This document shows positions 16,746 to 25,044 of a DNA stretch of 39,034 nucleotides, in pieces (positions within the stretch are counted from its first letter, which is position 1; each line of letters starts with the position of its first letter). Location: NCBI GenBank assembly GCA_017304475.1, contig JAFKKV010000050.1:1-39034 (forward strand). Reading direction: 5' to 3'. Source of the DNA: Hyphomicrobiales bacterium. GTDB taxonomy: Bacteria; Pseudomonadota; Alphaproteobacteria; Rhizobiales; Phreatobacteraceae. The notes under the pieces are model-generated. The model ran no database searches, was not told the DNA's origin, and worked only from the letters and a program-made list of their open reading frames with translations. Both the position numbers and the translations under genes were made by a program.

Positions 16746-17747
16746 ATGTGGTTCCGTCGATCGACACCCCGCGTGACCGTGGTTCTCGCGGCTTATAACC
16801 ACGCGGAATTCGTCCGCGCGGCGGTGATGAGTGTGCTCGACCAGACCTTGCACGACCTGGAACTGATCGTGGTCGATGACGGCTCATCCGACGGCACGCC
16901 CGACGTCGTCGCGGCCATCAGGGATCCCCGGCTCAGCTTGATCCGCATGCCGCTCAATCGCGCGGTTCATCCCCGCAATCTGGCGATCGGCCGCGCGCGG
17001 GGGCGTTTCATCGCCTTCCAGAACTCGGACGACGTCTGGTCCCCGGCCAAGCTCGCGGCGCAGGTGGCGGCGATGGAAGCCCGGCCCGAACTCGCCCTCT
17101 GCTGCACGGCCACCCGCATCATCGGTGCCGATGGCGCGCCGGACGGCGACAATTGGGCGAACGGCCTGTTCACCACCGAGAACCGCGCGGGGCTCGCCTG
17201 GCTCCGTCACTTCTTCGACATCGGCAATTGTCTCGCCATCTCCTCCGCCATGGTGCGACGGCGGCAACTTCTGCGCCTTGGCGGCTTCCGGGCGAGCCTC
17301 GTGCAGCTTTCCGACTTCGATCTTTGGGTGCGGCTGGCGGCCATCGGCGAGATCGCCATCCTGCCGGATGCGCTGTGCGACATCCGGATCGTCGAGGGGC
17401 GCAACCTCAGCGGACCGTCGCCCGCCGCGGGCCGTCGAACGCAAATCGAGCTCGCCAGCGTGCTGGAGAACTTCGCCGTTCCCCCGTTGCTCGATCGCCT
17501 GCCGGAGATCTTCCCGGAGCTGCGGGACATGACGACACGGGGCGCCCGAAAGGTCGCCCTCGCGCGCCGCTGGTGGCCGCGGGACGGCGGCTATGCCCTG
17601 TTCGCCGACCGCGTGATCGCGCAGGTGATGGAAAACCAGGCCGAACGGGCGGAGGCGGTCGCGGCTCTCGGGCCTGACTTCATCCATGACTTCATCGCGC
17701 GCCGCGGCCAGGCCGCCTTCCACCTTCAGAACGGCGCCCCCCAATGA
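16746..17747 (+). CDS. Glycosyltransferase family 2
   Basis: 333 aa from ATG at 16746 (MWFRRSTPRVTVVLAAYNHA). The GT-A fold signature is complete: VTVVLAAYNHAEFVRAAVMS, LELIVVDDGSSDGTPDVV, and the DxD-like NSDDVWSP. Later comes LSDFDLWVRLAAIGEIAILP. GT2 enzymes transfer a sugar from an NDP-sugar to glycan, lipid or small-molecule acceptors. It overlaps the next gene by 4 bases (ATGA), so translation is coupled. The partner is a deoxysugar enzyme, which suggests that this transferase uses or accompanies a 2-deoxysugar. The longer TTG start at 16641 lacks support. Confidence 0.9.
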   Translation: MWFRRSTPRVTVVLAAYNHAEFVRAAVMSVLDQTLHDLELIVVDDGSSDGTPDVVAAIRDPRLSLIRMPLNRAVHPRNLAIGRARGRFIAFQNSDDVWSPAKLAAQVAAMEARPELALCCTATRIIGADGAPDGDNWANGLFTTENRAGLAWLRHFFDIGNCLAISSAMVRRRQLLRLGGFRASLVQLSDFDLWVRLAAIGEIAILPDALCDIRIVEGRNLSGPSPAAGRRTQIELASVLENFAVPPLLDRLPEIFPELRDMTTRGARKVALARRWWPRDGGYALFADRVIAQVMENQAERAEAVAALGPDFIHDFIARRGQAAFHLQNGAPQ

Positions 17748-19012
17748 CGCCGGACGCGATGGCGGAGACCTTGGCCATCCGCCAATGGCTGGAGCGGCGG
17801 CGCGCGGCGGCGGGCATGCAGGTCGAGCCGGGCGCGCTTGCCCGCTCGCCGAGCTGGCGGCTTGAGGACGGCGTGATCCGCCATGCCTCCGGGCGCTTCT
17901 TCCAGGTCGTGGGGCTCAACTGGTGCGAGGGCGGCACCGCGCATTGCCAGCCCTTCATCGAGCAGCGGGAGATCGGCACGCTCGGCTTCCTGGCGCGGCA
18001 GACGGCCCATGGGCTGGCGCTTCTGCTGCATGCCAAGGCCGAGCCGGGCAATGTCGGCATCGCGCAGATCGGCCCGACCTGCCAGGCCACCGCCAGCAAC
18101 CGGGATCGCGTGCATGGCGGCGCCCTGCCCCCTTATGCAGCGGCCTTTGCCGATGAGACCGGCTCCCGGCTCTCGGATTCCCGGCAGAGCGAACAGGGTT
18201 CGCGCTTTCTCGGCAAGTTCAACCGCAACGTCGTGGTGCTGTCGGACGGCACGGCGCCGGTGGGGAATGACCACCGCTGGGCCGCCTTCGACGCGCTCAG
18301 GCCGCTCCTGCTCGACGATTTCCTGATCAATACCGATGCGCGCTCGGTGATCTGCACCACGCCGTGGGAGCTGCTGGCCGGGCGCGCGCCCTTTCCAGGC
18401 GAGGATGCGCTGTCGCGGGCTCTCAGCCAGTCCTTCCGGGCGCCGGTTCGCATGGAGACGCTGGCGCGCGTCGAGGCCGCGTTGCGCCATGCCCGTCACG
18501 CGACGGCGCCCGCAACACTTTGCCCCGTGGACCGGCTGCCGGGCTGGCGATTTGATCCCGGTGGGACGACGACCTTGACCGATGGCAAGCTGGCGCTCCG
18601 CCATATCGACGTCCGCGCGGCATCCCGGGAGGTCGCGGCCTGGGACCAGCCGATCCTCGACAGCCAAGGGGAACAAACGATCGACCTCGATGGCCGGCAC
18701 GACAACGGGGCCTTGCACTTCGCGTTCCGCGCCGCCTGGGAGCCCGGCCTTGGCGCCGGCGCCGAGCTCGCGCCAACCCGGATGGGTGAGGATCGCCCCG
18801 AGGGGAAGACGCTCCTGCAGGCGCGTCAATCGGATGAAGGCGGCCGCTTCCTCCATGACGTGTCCCTGTACCGCGTGCGCGACGTGACCAGCGAGGCCGA
18901 GGCCCCCGGCCTCTTGTGGCTCTCACTGTCGGAGATCCACGACCTGCTGCCGCGGGGCTTTTTCAACAACGAGGCCCGGAGCGCGATCTCGCTGCTTTTG
19001 GCGCTCGCCTGA
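17744..19012 (+). CDS. NDP-hexose 2,3-dehydratase family protein
   Basis: 422 aa, the normal length for the EvaA/TylCVI/DnmT family. These enzymes start 2-deoxygenation of dTDP-4-keto-6-deoxyglucose. Family landmarks are strong: FIEQREIGTLGFLARQT, LLLHAKAEPGNVGIAQIGPT, CQATASNRDRVHGG, and QSEQGSRFLGKFNRN. The fold is an internal duplication, and the second half shows the degenerate counterparts WDQPILDSQGEQTIDLDGRH, LLQARQSDEGGRFLHDVSLY and LLWLSLSEIHDLL. It overlaps the GT2 gene by 4 bases. No other deoxysugar genes (rmlA/B, 3-ketoreductase) are in the window, so the nucleotide sugar must come from elsewhere. Confidence 0.93.
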   Translation: MTPDAMAETLAIRQWLERRRAAAGMQVEPGALARSPSWRLEDGVIRHASGRFFQVVGLNWCEGGTAHCQPFIEQREIGTLGFLARQTAHGLALLLHAKAEPGNVGIAQIGPTCQATASNRDRVHGGALPPYAAAFADETGSRLSDSRQSEQGSRFLGKFNRNVVVLSDGTAPVGNDHRWAAFDALRPLLLDDFLINTDARSVICTTPWELLAGRAPFPGEDALSRALSQSFRAPVRMETLARVEAALRHARHATAPATLCPVDRLPGWRFDPGGTTTLTDGKLALRHIDVRAASREVAAWDQPILDSQGEQTIDLDGRHDNGALHFAFRAAWEPGLGAGAELAPTRMGEDRPEGKTLLQARQSDEGGRFLHDVSLYRVRDVTSEAEAPGLLWLSLSEIHDLLPRGFFNNEARSAISLLLALA

Positions 19013-19393
19013 TCTGGATCGCCTCCGGCGTCACGGCCATCGGTGGAAGGGAGGTGATGGAACCAGCACCCGGCGCAAGCTCGATGAGACGTGAAGGAAC
19101 GGCGCTGGAGCGTGATCGCGTCAGATTGAAGCCGTCGGGCGATCTTGCAATTCGGTCAGCCATCCTTCGAGGCTCGCTGCGCTCGCACCTCCACGCAAAA
19201 GCGAAGCTTTTGCGTTGGGATGAGGGCCGTAGAGATCGGCATCGAGTCCAGTGCAGGATGCACGACACGCGTTGCGCCTCATAGGCAACGCTGTTGCAGT
19301 TCTCTTCTCCCCTCATCCTGAGGTGCGAGCGCAGCGAGCCTCGAAGGACGGCTAACCTCTATGCAGCCCGCTTCAATCTGACCCGATGGTGCC
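19013..19393. repeat. Intergenic region with inverted repeat pair
   Basis: No gene is seen in this 380-base gap. CCTTCGAGGCTCGCTGCGCT at 19157-19176, and its inverse AGCGCAGCGAGCCTCGAAGG at about 19332-19351, form long inverted arms. Next to the second arm, CCCCTCATCCTGAGGTGCG is also present. This is a common dispersed element of Hyphomicrobiales genomes. The arms could form a large hairpin between the convergent dehydratase and rpiB genes and act as a terminator. Confidence 0.65.
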
Positions 19394-19867
19394 CTAGCCT
19401 TCCAGTGCCCCGATCATCGCCACCCGCGTCGCATGCCGGCCGCCCTCGAACTTGGCCGCCAGGAAGGCATCGACGATATCGAGCGCCAGGCCCTCGCCCA
19501 CCACGCGCGCGCCGACCGACAGCATGTTGGCATCGTTGTGCTGGCGGATCATGCGGGCCGAAAACGCGTCGGCGCAGACGCCGCAGCGGATGCCCGTGAC
19601 CTTGTTCGCCGCCATCATGATGCCCTGGCCGGTGCCGCACAAAACGATGCCGAAGCGGCAATCGCCGGAAGCAACACGCCGCGCCGCCGCCGCGCCATGT
19701 TCAGGATAGGGTGTGCTCTCGGGCGTCGCCGGCCCGATATCGACCACCTCCCAGCCCTGCCCCGCGATATGCGCGGCAAGGACCTGCCGGAGCTGAATGG
19801 CGGCGTGGTCGCTGGAGAGGACGATGCGGTTGCTTGATGTCACGGTAAGGTCGTCCGGTTTGCCCAT
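19394..19867 (-). CDS. rpiB: Ribose-5-phosphate isomerase B (RpiB/LacAB family)
   Basis: 157 aa from ATG at 19867 (MGKPDDLTVTSSNRIVLSSD). RpiB interconverts ribose 5-phosphate and ribulose 5-phosphate in the pentose phosphate pathway. Seen: SSDHAAIQLRQ near the N-terminus, YPEHGAAAARRVASGDC, the catalytic Cys and anion-hole segment GIVLCGTGQGIMMAANKVTG, and RQHNDANMLSVGARVVG with the phosphate-binding residues. Length is normal. It stands alone on the minus strand. Confidence 0.94.
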   Translation of the reverse strand: MGKPDDLTVTSSNRIVLSSDHAAIQLRQVLAAHIAGQGWEVVDIGPATPESTPYPEHGAAAARRVASGDCRFGIVLCGTGQGIMMAANKVTGIRCGVCADAFSARMIRQHNDANMLSVGARVVGEGLALDIVDAFLAAKFEGGRHATRVAMIGALEG

Positions 19868-20053
19868 GCCATTTGGCGGCTGGCGTGCGCCAAGAAGGCG
19901 TCCGCCATATGCGGTTTTCCGATCGCTTGGGCAAGCCAAGTTGGCAAACGCTTGGACTGCCTGCTCGATCGCTTATGGCTGCTTTTGGTCCTGGGACGAT
20001 TTGCCCAGTTTGAAGAGACGCCGCGCTGGAACTCTTGAGCCCGAAACGCTATA

Positions 20054-20071
20054 TGACCATCTACATGGTCA
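20054..20071. promoter_or_regulatory. VapB operator palindrome
   Basis: TGACCAT-CTAC-ATGGTCA is a perfect inverted repeat with 7-base arms. It ends at the ribosome-binding site AGGAG (20071-20075) of the vapB gene. Position and form fit autorepression by the VapBC complex. Confidence 0.75.
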
Positions 20072-20081
20072 GGAGCGTGAC

Positions 20082-20324
20082 ATGAATGCGGTCAATCTGG
20101 CGGATGCCAAAGCTCATCTGAGCGAGTTGGTCGACCGGGTCGAGGCCGGCGCTTCGATCGACATCACCCGGCGCGGCAAGCCGGTTGCGCGGCTAACGGC
20201 TGTAGCCAGGCCGCGCAAACCGATCGACGCGACGCTGCTCCAATCGCTGACGGCAACGATGCCGCCCCAACCTCAGAGCGCAGCCGATCTCGTGCGGTCG
20301 ATGCGGGACGGCGATCGCTTCTGA
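20082..20324 (+). CDS. vapB: Antitoxin of Phd/YefM (VapB) type
   Basis: 80 aa beginning MNAVNLADAKAHLSELVDRV, then EAGASIDITRRGKPVARLTA, the classic Phd/YefM antitoxin N-terminal DNA-binding fold. The C-terminal DLVRSMRDGDRF is the toxin-binding tail. AGGAG sits 6 bases before the ATG and overlaps an operator palindrome. The stop codon shares a base with the start of the toxin gene (TGATG), so the two are translationally coupled. Confidence 0.94.
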   Translation: MNAVNLADAKAHLSELVDRVEAGASIDITRRGKPVARLTAVARPRKPIDATLLQSLTATMPPQPQSAADLVRSMRDGDRF

Positions 20325-20749
20325 TGCTCTATCTCGATACCTCGCTGATCGTGGCGGCGCTTTCCAACGAAGCGATGACGCCGCGCGTTCAGGCCTGGCT
20401 GGCGGAGCAGGACCCAGCGCAGCTCATGATCAGCGACTGGACGGTGACCGAGATGTCGTCCGCCATGGCGATCAAGCTGCGCACAGGACAGATAAGTCTC
20501 GAGCAGCGCGCGGCGGCGCTGGCCATGTTCAACAAACTGGTCGCCGAAAGCCTCACCGTGCTTGGCGTGACGGGCGGACAGTTCCGGGCGGCAGCGAAGT
20601 TTGCTGATCAGCATGCCCTCGGTCTCCGCGCCGGCGATGCATTGCATCTCGCCATCGCCTCGGAGCATGGCGCCACGGTGCATACGCTTGACCAGCGGCT
20701 CGCCGAAGCAGGGCCAGCGCTCGGTGTCCCCGCGCGGCTGCTAGCTTGA
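20324..20749 (+). CDS. vapC: PIN-domain toxin VapC
   Basis: 141 aa. PIN ribonucleases of this type cleave tRNA or rRNA and stop growth. The acidic metal-binding set is visible: Asp5 in MLYLDTSLIV, Glu43 in WTVTEMSSA, Asp105 in LRAGDALHLAIA, and Asp123 in HTLDQRLAE. Length and start are typical. It forms a complete pair with the antitoxin upstream and is the last gene before the displaced guaA fragment that opens the accessory region. Confidence 0.94.
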   Translation: MLYLDTSLIVAALSNEAMTPRVQAWLAEQDPAQLMISDWTVTEMSSAMAIKLRTGQISLEQRAAALAMFNKLVAESLTVLGVTGGQFRAAAKFADQHALGLRAGDALHLAIASEHGATVHTLDQRLAEAGPALGVPARLLA

Positions 20750-20884
20750 TCCGAGCCTTCTCCAGCTTGCCCGCCTGCTCGGGGGAATTCGCTCGGGGAT
20801 TGGACTCAGATCGGATGAGTAGGCTTTGAAAGGGAGATCAACGCCGCTCGACGGAAGTCAAAAACGGGTCGGACGGTAACGGCA

Positions 20885-20905
20885 CGGCAGCGAATATCGC
20901 TGCCG
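20885..20905. terminator. Perfect stem-loop beyond the displaced guaA 3' end
   Basis: CGGCAGCGA-ATA-TCGCTGCCG has 9-base arms and a 3-base loop, 30 bases beyond the stop codon of the minus-strand guaA fragment. It may be the original guaA terminator, displaced with the fragment. It lacks a clear T-run, so this is tentative. Confidence 0.45.
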
Positions 20906-20934
20906 AACCTCCGTTATCGCCGCCGTTTAATCCC

Positions 20935-21525
20935 TCACTCCCACTCGATCGTGCCCGGCGGCTTGGACGTCACTTCATAGACCACCCGATTAATCCCCCT
21001 CACCTCGTTGATAATCCGCGTCGCGGCTCGACCGAGGAAGTTCATGTCGAAGGGGTAGAAATCGGCGGTCATGCCGTCGACCGAGGTGACCGCGCGCAGT
21101 GCGCAGACATGGTCATAGGTGCGGCCGTCGCCCATCACGCCGACAGTCTTCACCGGCAGCAACACGGCGAAGGCCTGCCAGATGATGTCGTAGAGGCCGG
21201 CCTTGCGGATCTCGTCGAGATCAATCGCGTCGGCCTGGCGCAGGATGTCGAGCTTCTCGGGCGTGATCTCGCCGGGAATGCGGATGGCAAGGCCCGGGCC
21301 CGGGAAAGGATGGCGGCCCACGAAGCTCGCGGCCAGGCCGAGTTCGCGGCCGAGCGCCCTCACCTCGTCCTTGAACAGTTCGCGCAAGGGTTCGACGAGC
21401 TGCATGTTCATGCGCTCGGGCAGGTTGTGGCGGCTCTTGATGGTGACCACGGGGCCCCGGTGAATGAAATGCTCTCGATCGCGTCGGGGTAAAGCGTGCC
21501 CTGTGAAGGAGGTCGGCGGCGCTGG
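20935..21525 (-). pseudogene. guaA: guaA 3' fragment (remnant b): displaced GMP synthase C-terminus
   Basis: About 590 bases closely match the 3' end of the intact guaA (36536 to about 37125), in the same orientation. The frame is open over about 170 residues, including RELFKDEVRALGRELGL, PFPGPGLAIRIPGE, GRTYDHVCALRAVTSVDG and the exact C-terminal PPGTIEWE. That covers the GMP synthase dimerisation domain without the glutaminase or ATP-pyrophosphatase catalytic parts. Near its 5' end it lacks a short in-frame stretch (NLPERMN in place of NVGGLPERMN) and then degrades. It has no start codon of its own and is presumed non-functional. It marks the left end of the accessory region. Confidence 0.92.
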
Positions 21526-22145
21526 CAGGTTTGCCAATCACGCCGACCTTGGAGCGAATGCGACGCCACCTGGTCGAATAATCGCCGGTATCCTCATCGC
21601 GCAGGAGGGGAATTCCCGCGTCGGCCTGACAGGCAATCCGAACGATGCCGGAACACCCTACGACTTCACGGCAGCGCAGAACACCATTGCCGAGAACACC
21701 AACGGCACGTCCACCCATGCTCAAGCCGCCCTTGCCTTCGGTGATCCAAACCAAAAGCTCGACACGAATTCTTCTTCTGCAGCCCTCAGTTCCTGTCCGC
21801 ATTGATCCACGGAACATCGATACGCTCGATTCGGACAATATTTCTGTCGTCACGGCATATGCCGCCGCCGTGATCGCGCATGACCTAGCGTCGCGGAACG
21901 TCGCCATCACATCTCTTCGTATGGCAGCTGAAGCCCTCGCAGATTCGGACACCTCGTAAAATTGCGGATACTTCCGTCACTCAGTTGCGAGAGATAGCCG
22001 GCATATATTGAAAATCGGGACAATTTTGCCGGAAGAAGACATTTCCGTGAGCCCTGAAATTTGTACCGACGAACGCGCAGATTGGTAGTGACTCGCCAAT
22101 GCAATGTGCGATAGTGCGCTCCGCGCTCAAATAGAGGGGGCACGC
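21526..22145. other. About 620 bases without a supported gene
   Basis: This stretch lies between the guaA fragment and the first tail-collar gene. Short open frames exist on the plus strand. One ending at 21959 has a protein-like tail (DTLDSDNISVVTAYAAAVIA) that could be the remains of a gene, but no family is recognised and the frame shifts upstream. The last 200 bases are AT-richer and may hold the promoter of the tail-collar operon. Confidence 0.4.
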
Positions 22146-22643
22146 GTGGCTGAGCCGTTTCTTTCCGAAATCAGGATCATGTCCTTTGCCTTCCCGCCCA
22201 GGGGGTGGGCGCTGTGCGACGGCCAACTCCTCCCCATAAACCAGAATCAGGGACTGTTTTCGCTGCTGGGCACCACGTTCGGCGGTGACGGGCGGGTCAA
22301 CTTCGCACTGCCTGACTATCGGGGGCGCGCGCCGATCCATGCCGGCAACGGCCATACGCTCGGCGAACGGGGCGGCGAACAGGCGCACACGCTTTCGATC
22401 GGGGAACTGCCAAGGCACACGCATGTCGGGCAGGCGACGAACACGAATGGCGCAGTCGCGATTCCGGGCGCTGCGTTTTTGGGCGCCGTCAACAACGCCT
22501 ATAGCGCGCCCACCCAACTGACATCGATCAATCCGGCGACCATTGGAAATCAGGGCGGCAATCAGGCGCATCTCAACATGCAGCCATTCCTGACATTGAG
22601 CTTCTGCATCGCCCTGCAGGGCATCTTTCCGTCGCCGACATAA
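22146..22643 (+). CDS. Phage tail-collar / Mdp-like protein 1
   Basis: 165 aa from GTG at 22146, with GAGGGGG 7 bases upstream; the ATG at 22104 lacks such a site. The collar-domain core is clear: PPRGWALCDGQLLPINQNQG, LFSLLGTTFGGDGRVNFALP, DYRGRAPIHAGNG. The end has a hydrophobic NMQPFLTLSFCIALQGIFP. Such proteins are related to phage tail-fibre collars and to the microcystin-related MdpB family; cellular roles are poorly known. It is the first of three tandem paralogues, 12 bases before the next. Confidence 0.92.
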   Translation: MAEPFLSEIRIMSFAFPPRGWALCDGQLLPINQNQGLFSLLGTTFGGDGRVNFALPDYRGRAPIHAGNGHTLGERGGEQAHTLSIGELPRHTHVGQATNTNGAVAIPGAAFLGAVNNAYSAPTQLTSINPATIGNQGGNQAHLNMQPFLTLSFCIALQGIFPSPT

Positions 22644-22655
22644 GGGAGCGGGATC

Positions 22656-23162
22656 ATGGCACAGCCCTATGTTGGCGAGATCAGAATGTTTGCTGGCAAT
22701 TTCGCGCCAGCCGGCTGGATGTTCTGCGAAGGACAGCTCCTGCCGATCTCAGAGAACGAAACCTTGTTCAATCTTATCGGCACCACTTACGGCGGCGACG
22801 GCCAGAGTACTTTCGCCCTGCCCGACCTACGCGGACGGCTTCCAATCCATCAGGGTAACGGCTTCATCCTTTCCGAGACTGGCGGAGCCGAAGAGATCAC
22901 GCTGACCATCAACCAAATCGCCGCACACAGCCACCCTATGCTCGCGTCCGGCAATACGGGTACAGGCACGAACCCCCAAGGCAACGTCCTCGACCAGATG
23001 AGCGGCGCGATCTTGCTGTACAAGGACCAGCCTCCGACAGTTGCAATGAGTGCGGTGGCAGTCAACTCCGTCGGCGGAAGCCAGCCGCACAGCAATTTGC
23101 AGCCCTATCTCTGCGTGAATTTCATCATCTCGCTGTTCGGCATCTTCCCGACGCAGACTTGA
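22656..23162 (+). CDS. Phage tail-collar / Mdp-like protein 2
   Basis: 168 aa starting MAQPYVGEIRMFAGNFAPAG, preceded by GGGAGCGGGA. It has the same core as its neighbours: WMFCEGQLLPISENETLFNL, IGTTYGGDGQSTFALPDLRG, then PIHQGNG. A HSHPMLASGN motif and QPYLCVNFIISLFGIFPTQT close the protein. It is a clear paralogue of the genes on both sides but diverged in its second half, which may confer different binding or assembly roles. Confidence 0.92.
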   Translation: MAQPYVGEIRMFAGNFAPAGWMFCEGQLLPISENETLFNLIGTTYGGDGQSTFALPDLRGRLPIHQGNGFILSETGGAEEITLTINQIAAHSHPMLASGNTGTGTNPQGNVLDQMSGAILLYKDQPPTVAMSAVAVNSVGGSQPHSNLQPYLCVNFIISLFGIFPTQT

Positions 23163-23174
23163 AGAGGGACCGTC

Positions 23175-23705
23175 ATGGCCGATCCGTTCGTCGCTGAAAT
23201 TCGCATCTTTCCGTTCAACTTCGCGCCCAGGGGGTGGGCGTGGTGCGACGGACAGCTTCTGCCGCTGTCGCAGAACACGGCGCTGTTTTCGCTGCTCGGC
23301 ACCACCTATGGCGGCAACGGCAAATCCAACTTCGCCCTGCCCGACCTCCAAGGCCGGACGCCGATGCATCCTGGCCAAGGCCCCGGCCTGTCGCTGCACG
23401 ATCTCGGCGAGACAGGCGGCTCGGACACGGTGTCATTGCTCGAATCCGAGATTCCGATGCATTCGCATAGCATGATGGCGGCGAATCTACCTGCCGATCA
23501 GGGGGCTCCGACACCAACCCGGTCGCTTGCCCGGTCGGTCAACGCATTCGCCTATGTCGCAGGCAGCCCTCAGCCGGCATTGGTTCCGATGAGCGATCAA
23601 ATGCTCGCGCCTGCCGGCGGCGACCAGCCGCACAACAATCTGCAACCCTACCTCACCTGTTATTTCTGCATCGCGCTGCAAGGCGTCTTCCCGCCGAGAA
23701 CCTGA
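23175..23705 (+). CDS. Phage tail-collar / Mdp-like protein 3
   Basis: 176 aa starting MADPFVAEIRIFPFNFAPRG, 12 bases after the previous gene, with GAGGGA upstream. The core reads WAWCDGQLLPLSQNTALFSL, LGTTYGGNGKSNFALPDLQG, then IPMHSHSMM and QPYLTCYFCIALQGVFPPRT. Its N-terminal half is closest to tail-collar protein 1, which suggests repeated duplication within the operon. Confidence 0.92.
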   Translation: MADPFVAEIRIFPFNFAPRGWAWCDGQLLPLSQNTALFSLLGTTYGGNGKSNFALPDLQGRTPMHPGQGPGLSLHDLGETGGSDTVSLLESEIPMHSHSMMAANLPADQGAPTPTRSLARSVNAFAYVAGSPQPALVPMSDQMLAPAGGDQPHNNLQPYLTCYFCIALQGVFPPRT

Positions 23706-23733
23706 ATTCAGAGCCAAAGGCAGGACCGATACG

Positions 23734-25032
23734 ATGGCCAAGAGCACAGAACCAAAGTCAAAAGCATCGGCCTCCGCAGCGGCGCCAAGAACGGCTTCGA
23801 AGGCCAGCGCCGGTCCCGCCCCTTCGTTCCAAAGCATGCCGGCCGGTGCACCGTTTTTCGAACTCTCGCGGCTGATGGTCGTCGGCATCGATTCCAATGC
23901 CGGCCGGCTGATCCAGAAGGCGCAGACTTCGCCCAACGGGCCATGGCCCTCCGCATGGTCGGTCATCGCTCCCGGCGCCTGGCTGATCATGACAGCCGGC
24001 CTGACCAAGGACGGCAGGGTGGCGGTGGTCGCGCAACCGTCAGGCACAGTCGGCCTCTCGTTCATCACCGAGGACGCCAACCAGATCGGGCCGGTCGACA
24101 AATGGAATGCGCCGCTGAACATCGGCGCACCGCCCGGCGCCGCCGGCTATCAGAAACTGTCGATGGCCAACGATGCCGATGGCCGCATCGAGGTTTTCGT
24201 CACCGACAATCAGGGCCGGATCTGGTGGATCTATCAGAACCCGGACCAGATCGTGCAGGTCCAGAAAACCATCACGCCGCCCGGCACGACGACACCGATC
24301 GTCGTCACCGTCAACGAGCTCGCACCACCGGCCAAGATGTGGAGCGACTGGATCCAGATACCGGGCGGCCTGGTGACGGTCGCCGCGATCCGCCAGGGCG
24401 ACGGCACCATTGCGCTGTTCGGAATCAATTCCGGGCTCCATCTCTACCGTTGCCAGCAGGCGACGGCGCAGGCCTTCAAGGCCACCGACTGGACGCCGTG
24501 GGTGCAGATCGACACCGGGCAAACCGGCGGGTTTACCGAAATGGCGCCCGTGGTCGGCCCGCTGGGTGCCACCAACCTGTTCGCCCTCACCCAGAACGGC
24601 CAGGTGCTGCACACACGTCAGCAGCCCGCCGGATCGAACACCTGGACGCAATGGGCGACGCCAGGTTATTCCAGGGTCCCCAAATACACGTTGGCAGCCG
24701 GCATCCAGGGCGACGGCGACATCGTGCTGGTCGCTTCGGATCAGCAGCGCATCCACGAATTCAATGCTCAGTGGGACGCCAACAGCCAGAACTGGTCGGG
24801 CTGGCGCGATTTCGGCGTGTCCCTGTACGCGACGCGGCTCTCGCTCAACTACAATGCCGACGGACGGCTCGCCCTGTTCAGCCTGATGCTCATGCCGAAC
24901 GGCACAAATGCGCTCGCCACCATAAGCCAAGTGGGCATCGACAGTTCCGAATGGGACTATGGATGGACGACGCTCGCGGAGGACAACGTCAAGCAGATCG
25001 TCGTGGTGCGCGACCTGACGCCGCCCGTCTGA
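23734..25032 (+). CDS. Propeller-like repeat protein, function unknown
   Basis: 432 aa. A disordered Lys/Ser/Ala-rich start (MAKSTEPKSKASASAAAPRT) precedes a body of repeated units of about 50-60 residues. Each has a D/NGR-type turn and a W-x-x-W pattern: WPSAWSVI, KMWSDWIQIPGG, ATDWTPWVQID, NTWTQWATPG, NWSGWRDFG, WDYGWTTLA. These resemble blades of lectin-type beta-propellers (tectonin/PLL-like). It has no signal peptide. Its place between tail-collar genes and an acetyltransferase suggests a shared particle or surface structure. The propeller call is inferred from repeats only. Confidence 0.7.
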   Translation: MAKSTEPKSKASASAAAPRTASKASAGPAPSFQSMPAGAPFFELSRLMVVGIDSNAGRLIQKAQTSPNGPWPSAWSVIAPGAWLIMTAGLTKDGRVAVVAQPSGTVGLSFITEDANQIGPVDKWNAPLNIGAPPGAAGYQKLSMANDADGRIEVFVTDNQGRIWWIYQNPDQIVQVQKTITPPGTTTPIVVTVNELAPPAKMWSDWIQIPGGLVTVAAIRQGDGTIALFGINSGLHLYRCQQATAQAFKATDWTPWVQIDTGQTGGFTEMAPVVGPLGATNLFALTQNGQVLHTRQQPAGSNTWTQWATPGYSRVPKYTLAAGIQGDGDIVLVASDQQRIHEFNAQWDANSQNWSGWRDFGVSLYATRLSLNYNADGRLALFSLMLMPNGTNALATISQVGIDSSEWDYGWTTLAEDNVKQIVVVRDLTPPV

Positions 25033-25044
25033 GGCCGGCCGGTC

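Noticed and set aside
20935..21525. A second functional guaA or a stand-alone GMP synthase subunit
   Set aside because: Only the dimerisation part is present, without start codon, glutaminase or P-loop; it is best read as a displaced 3' fragment.
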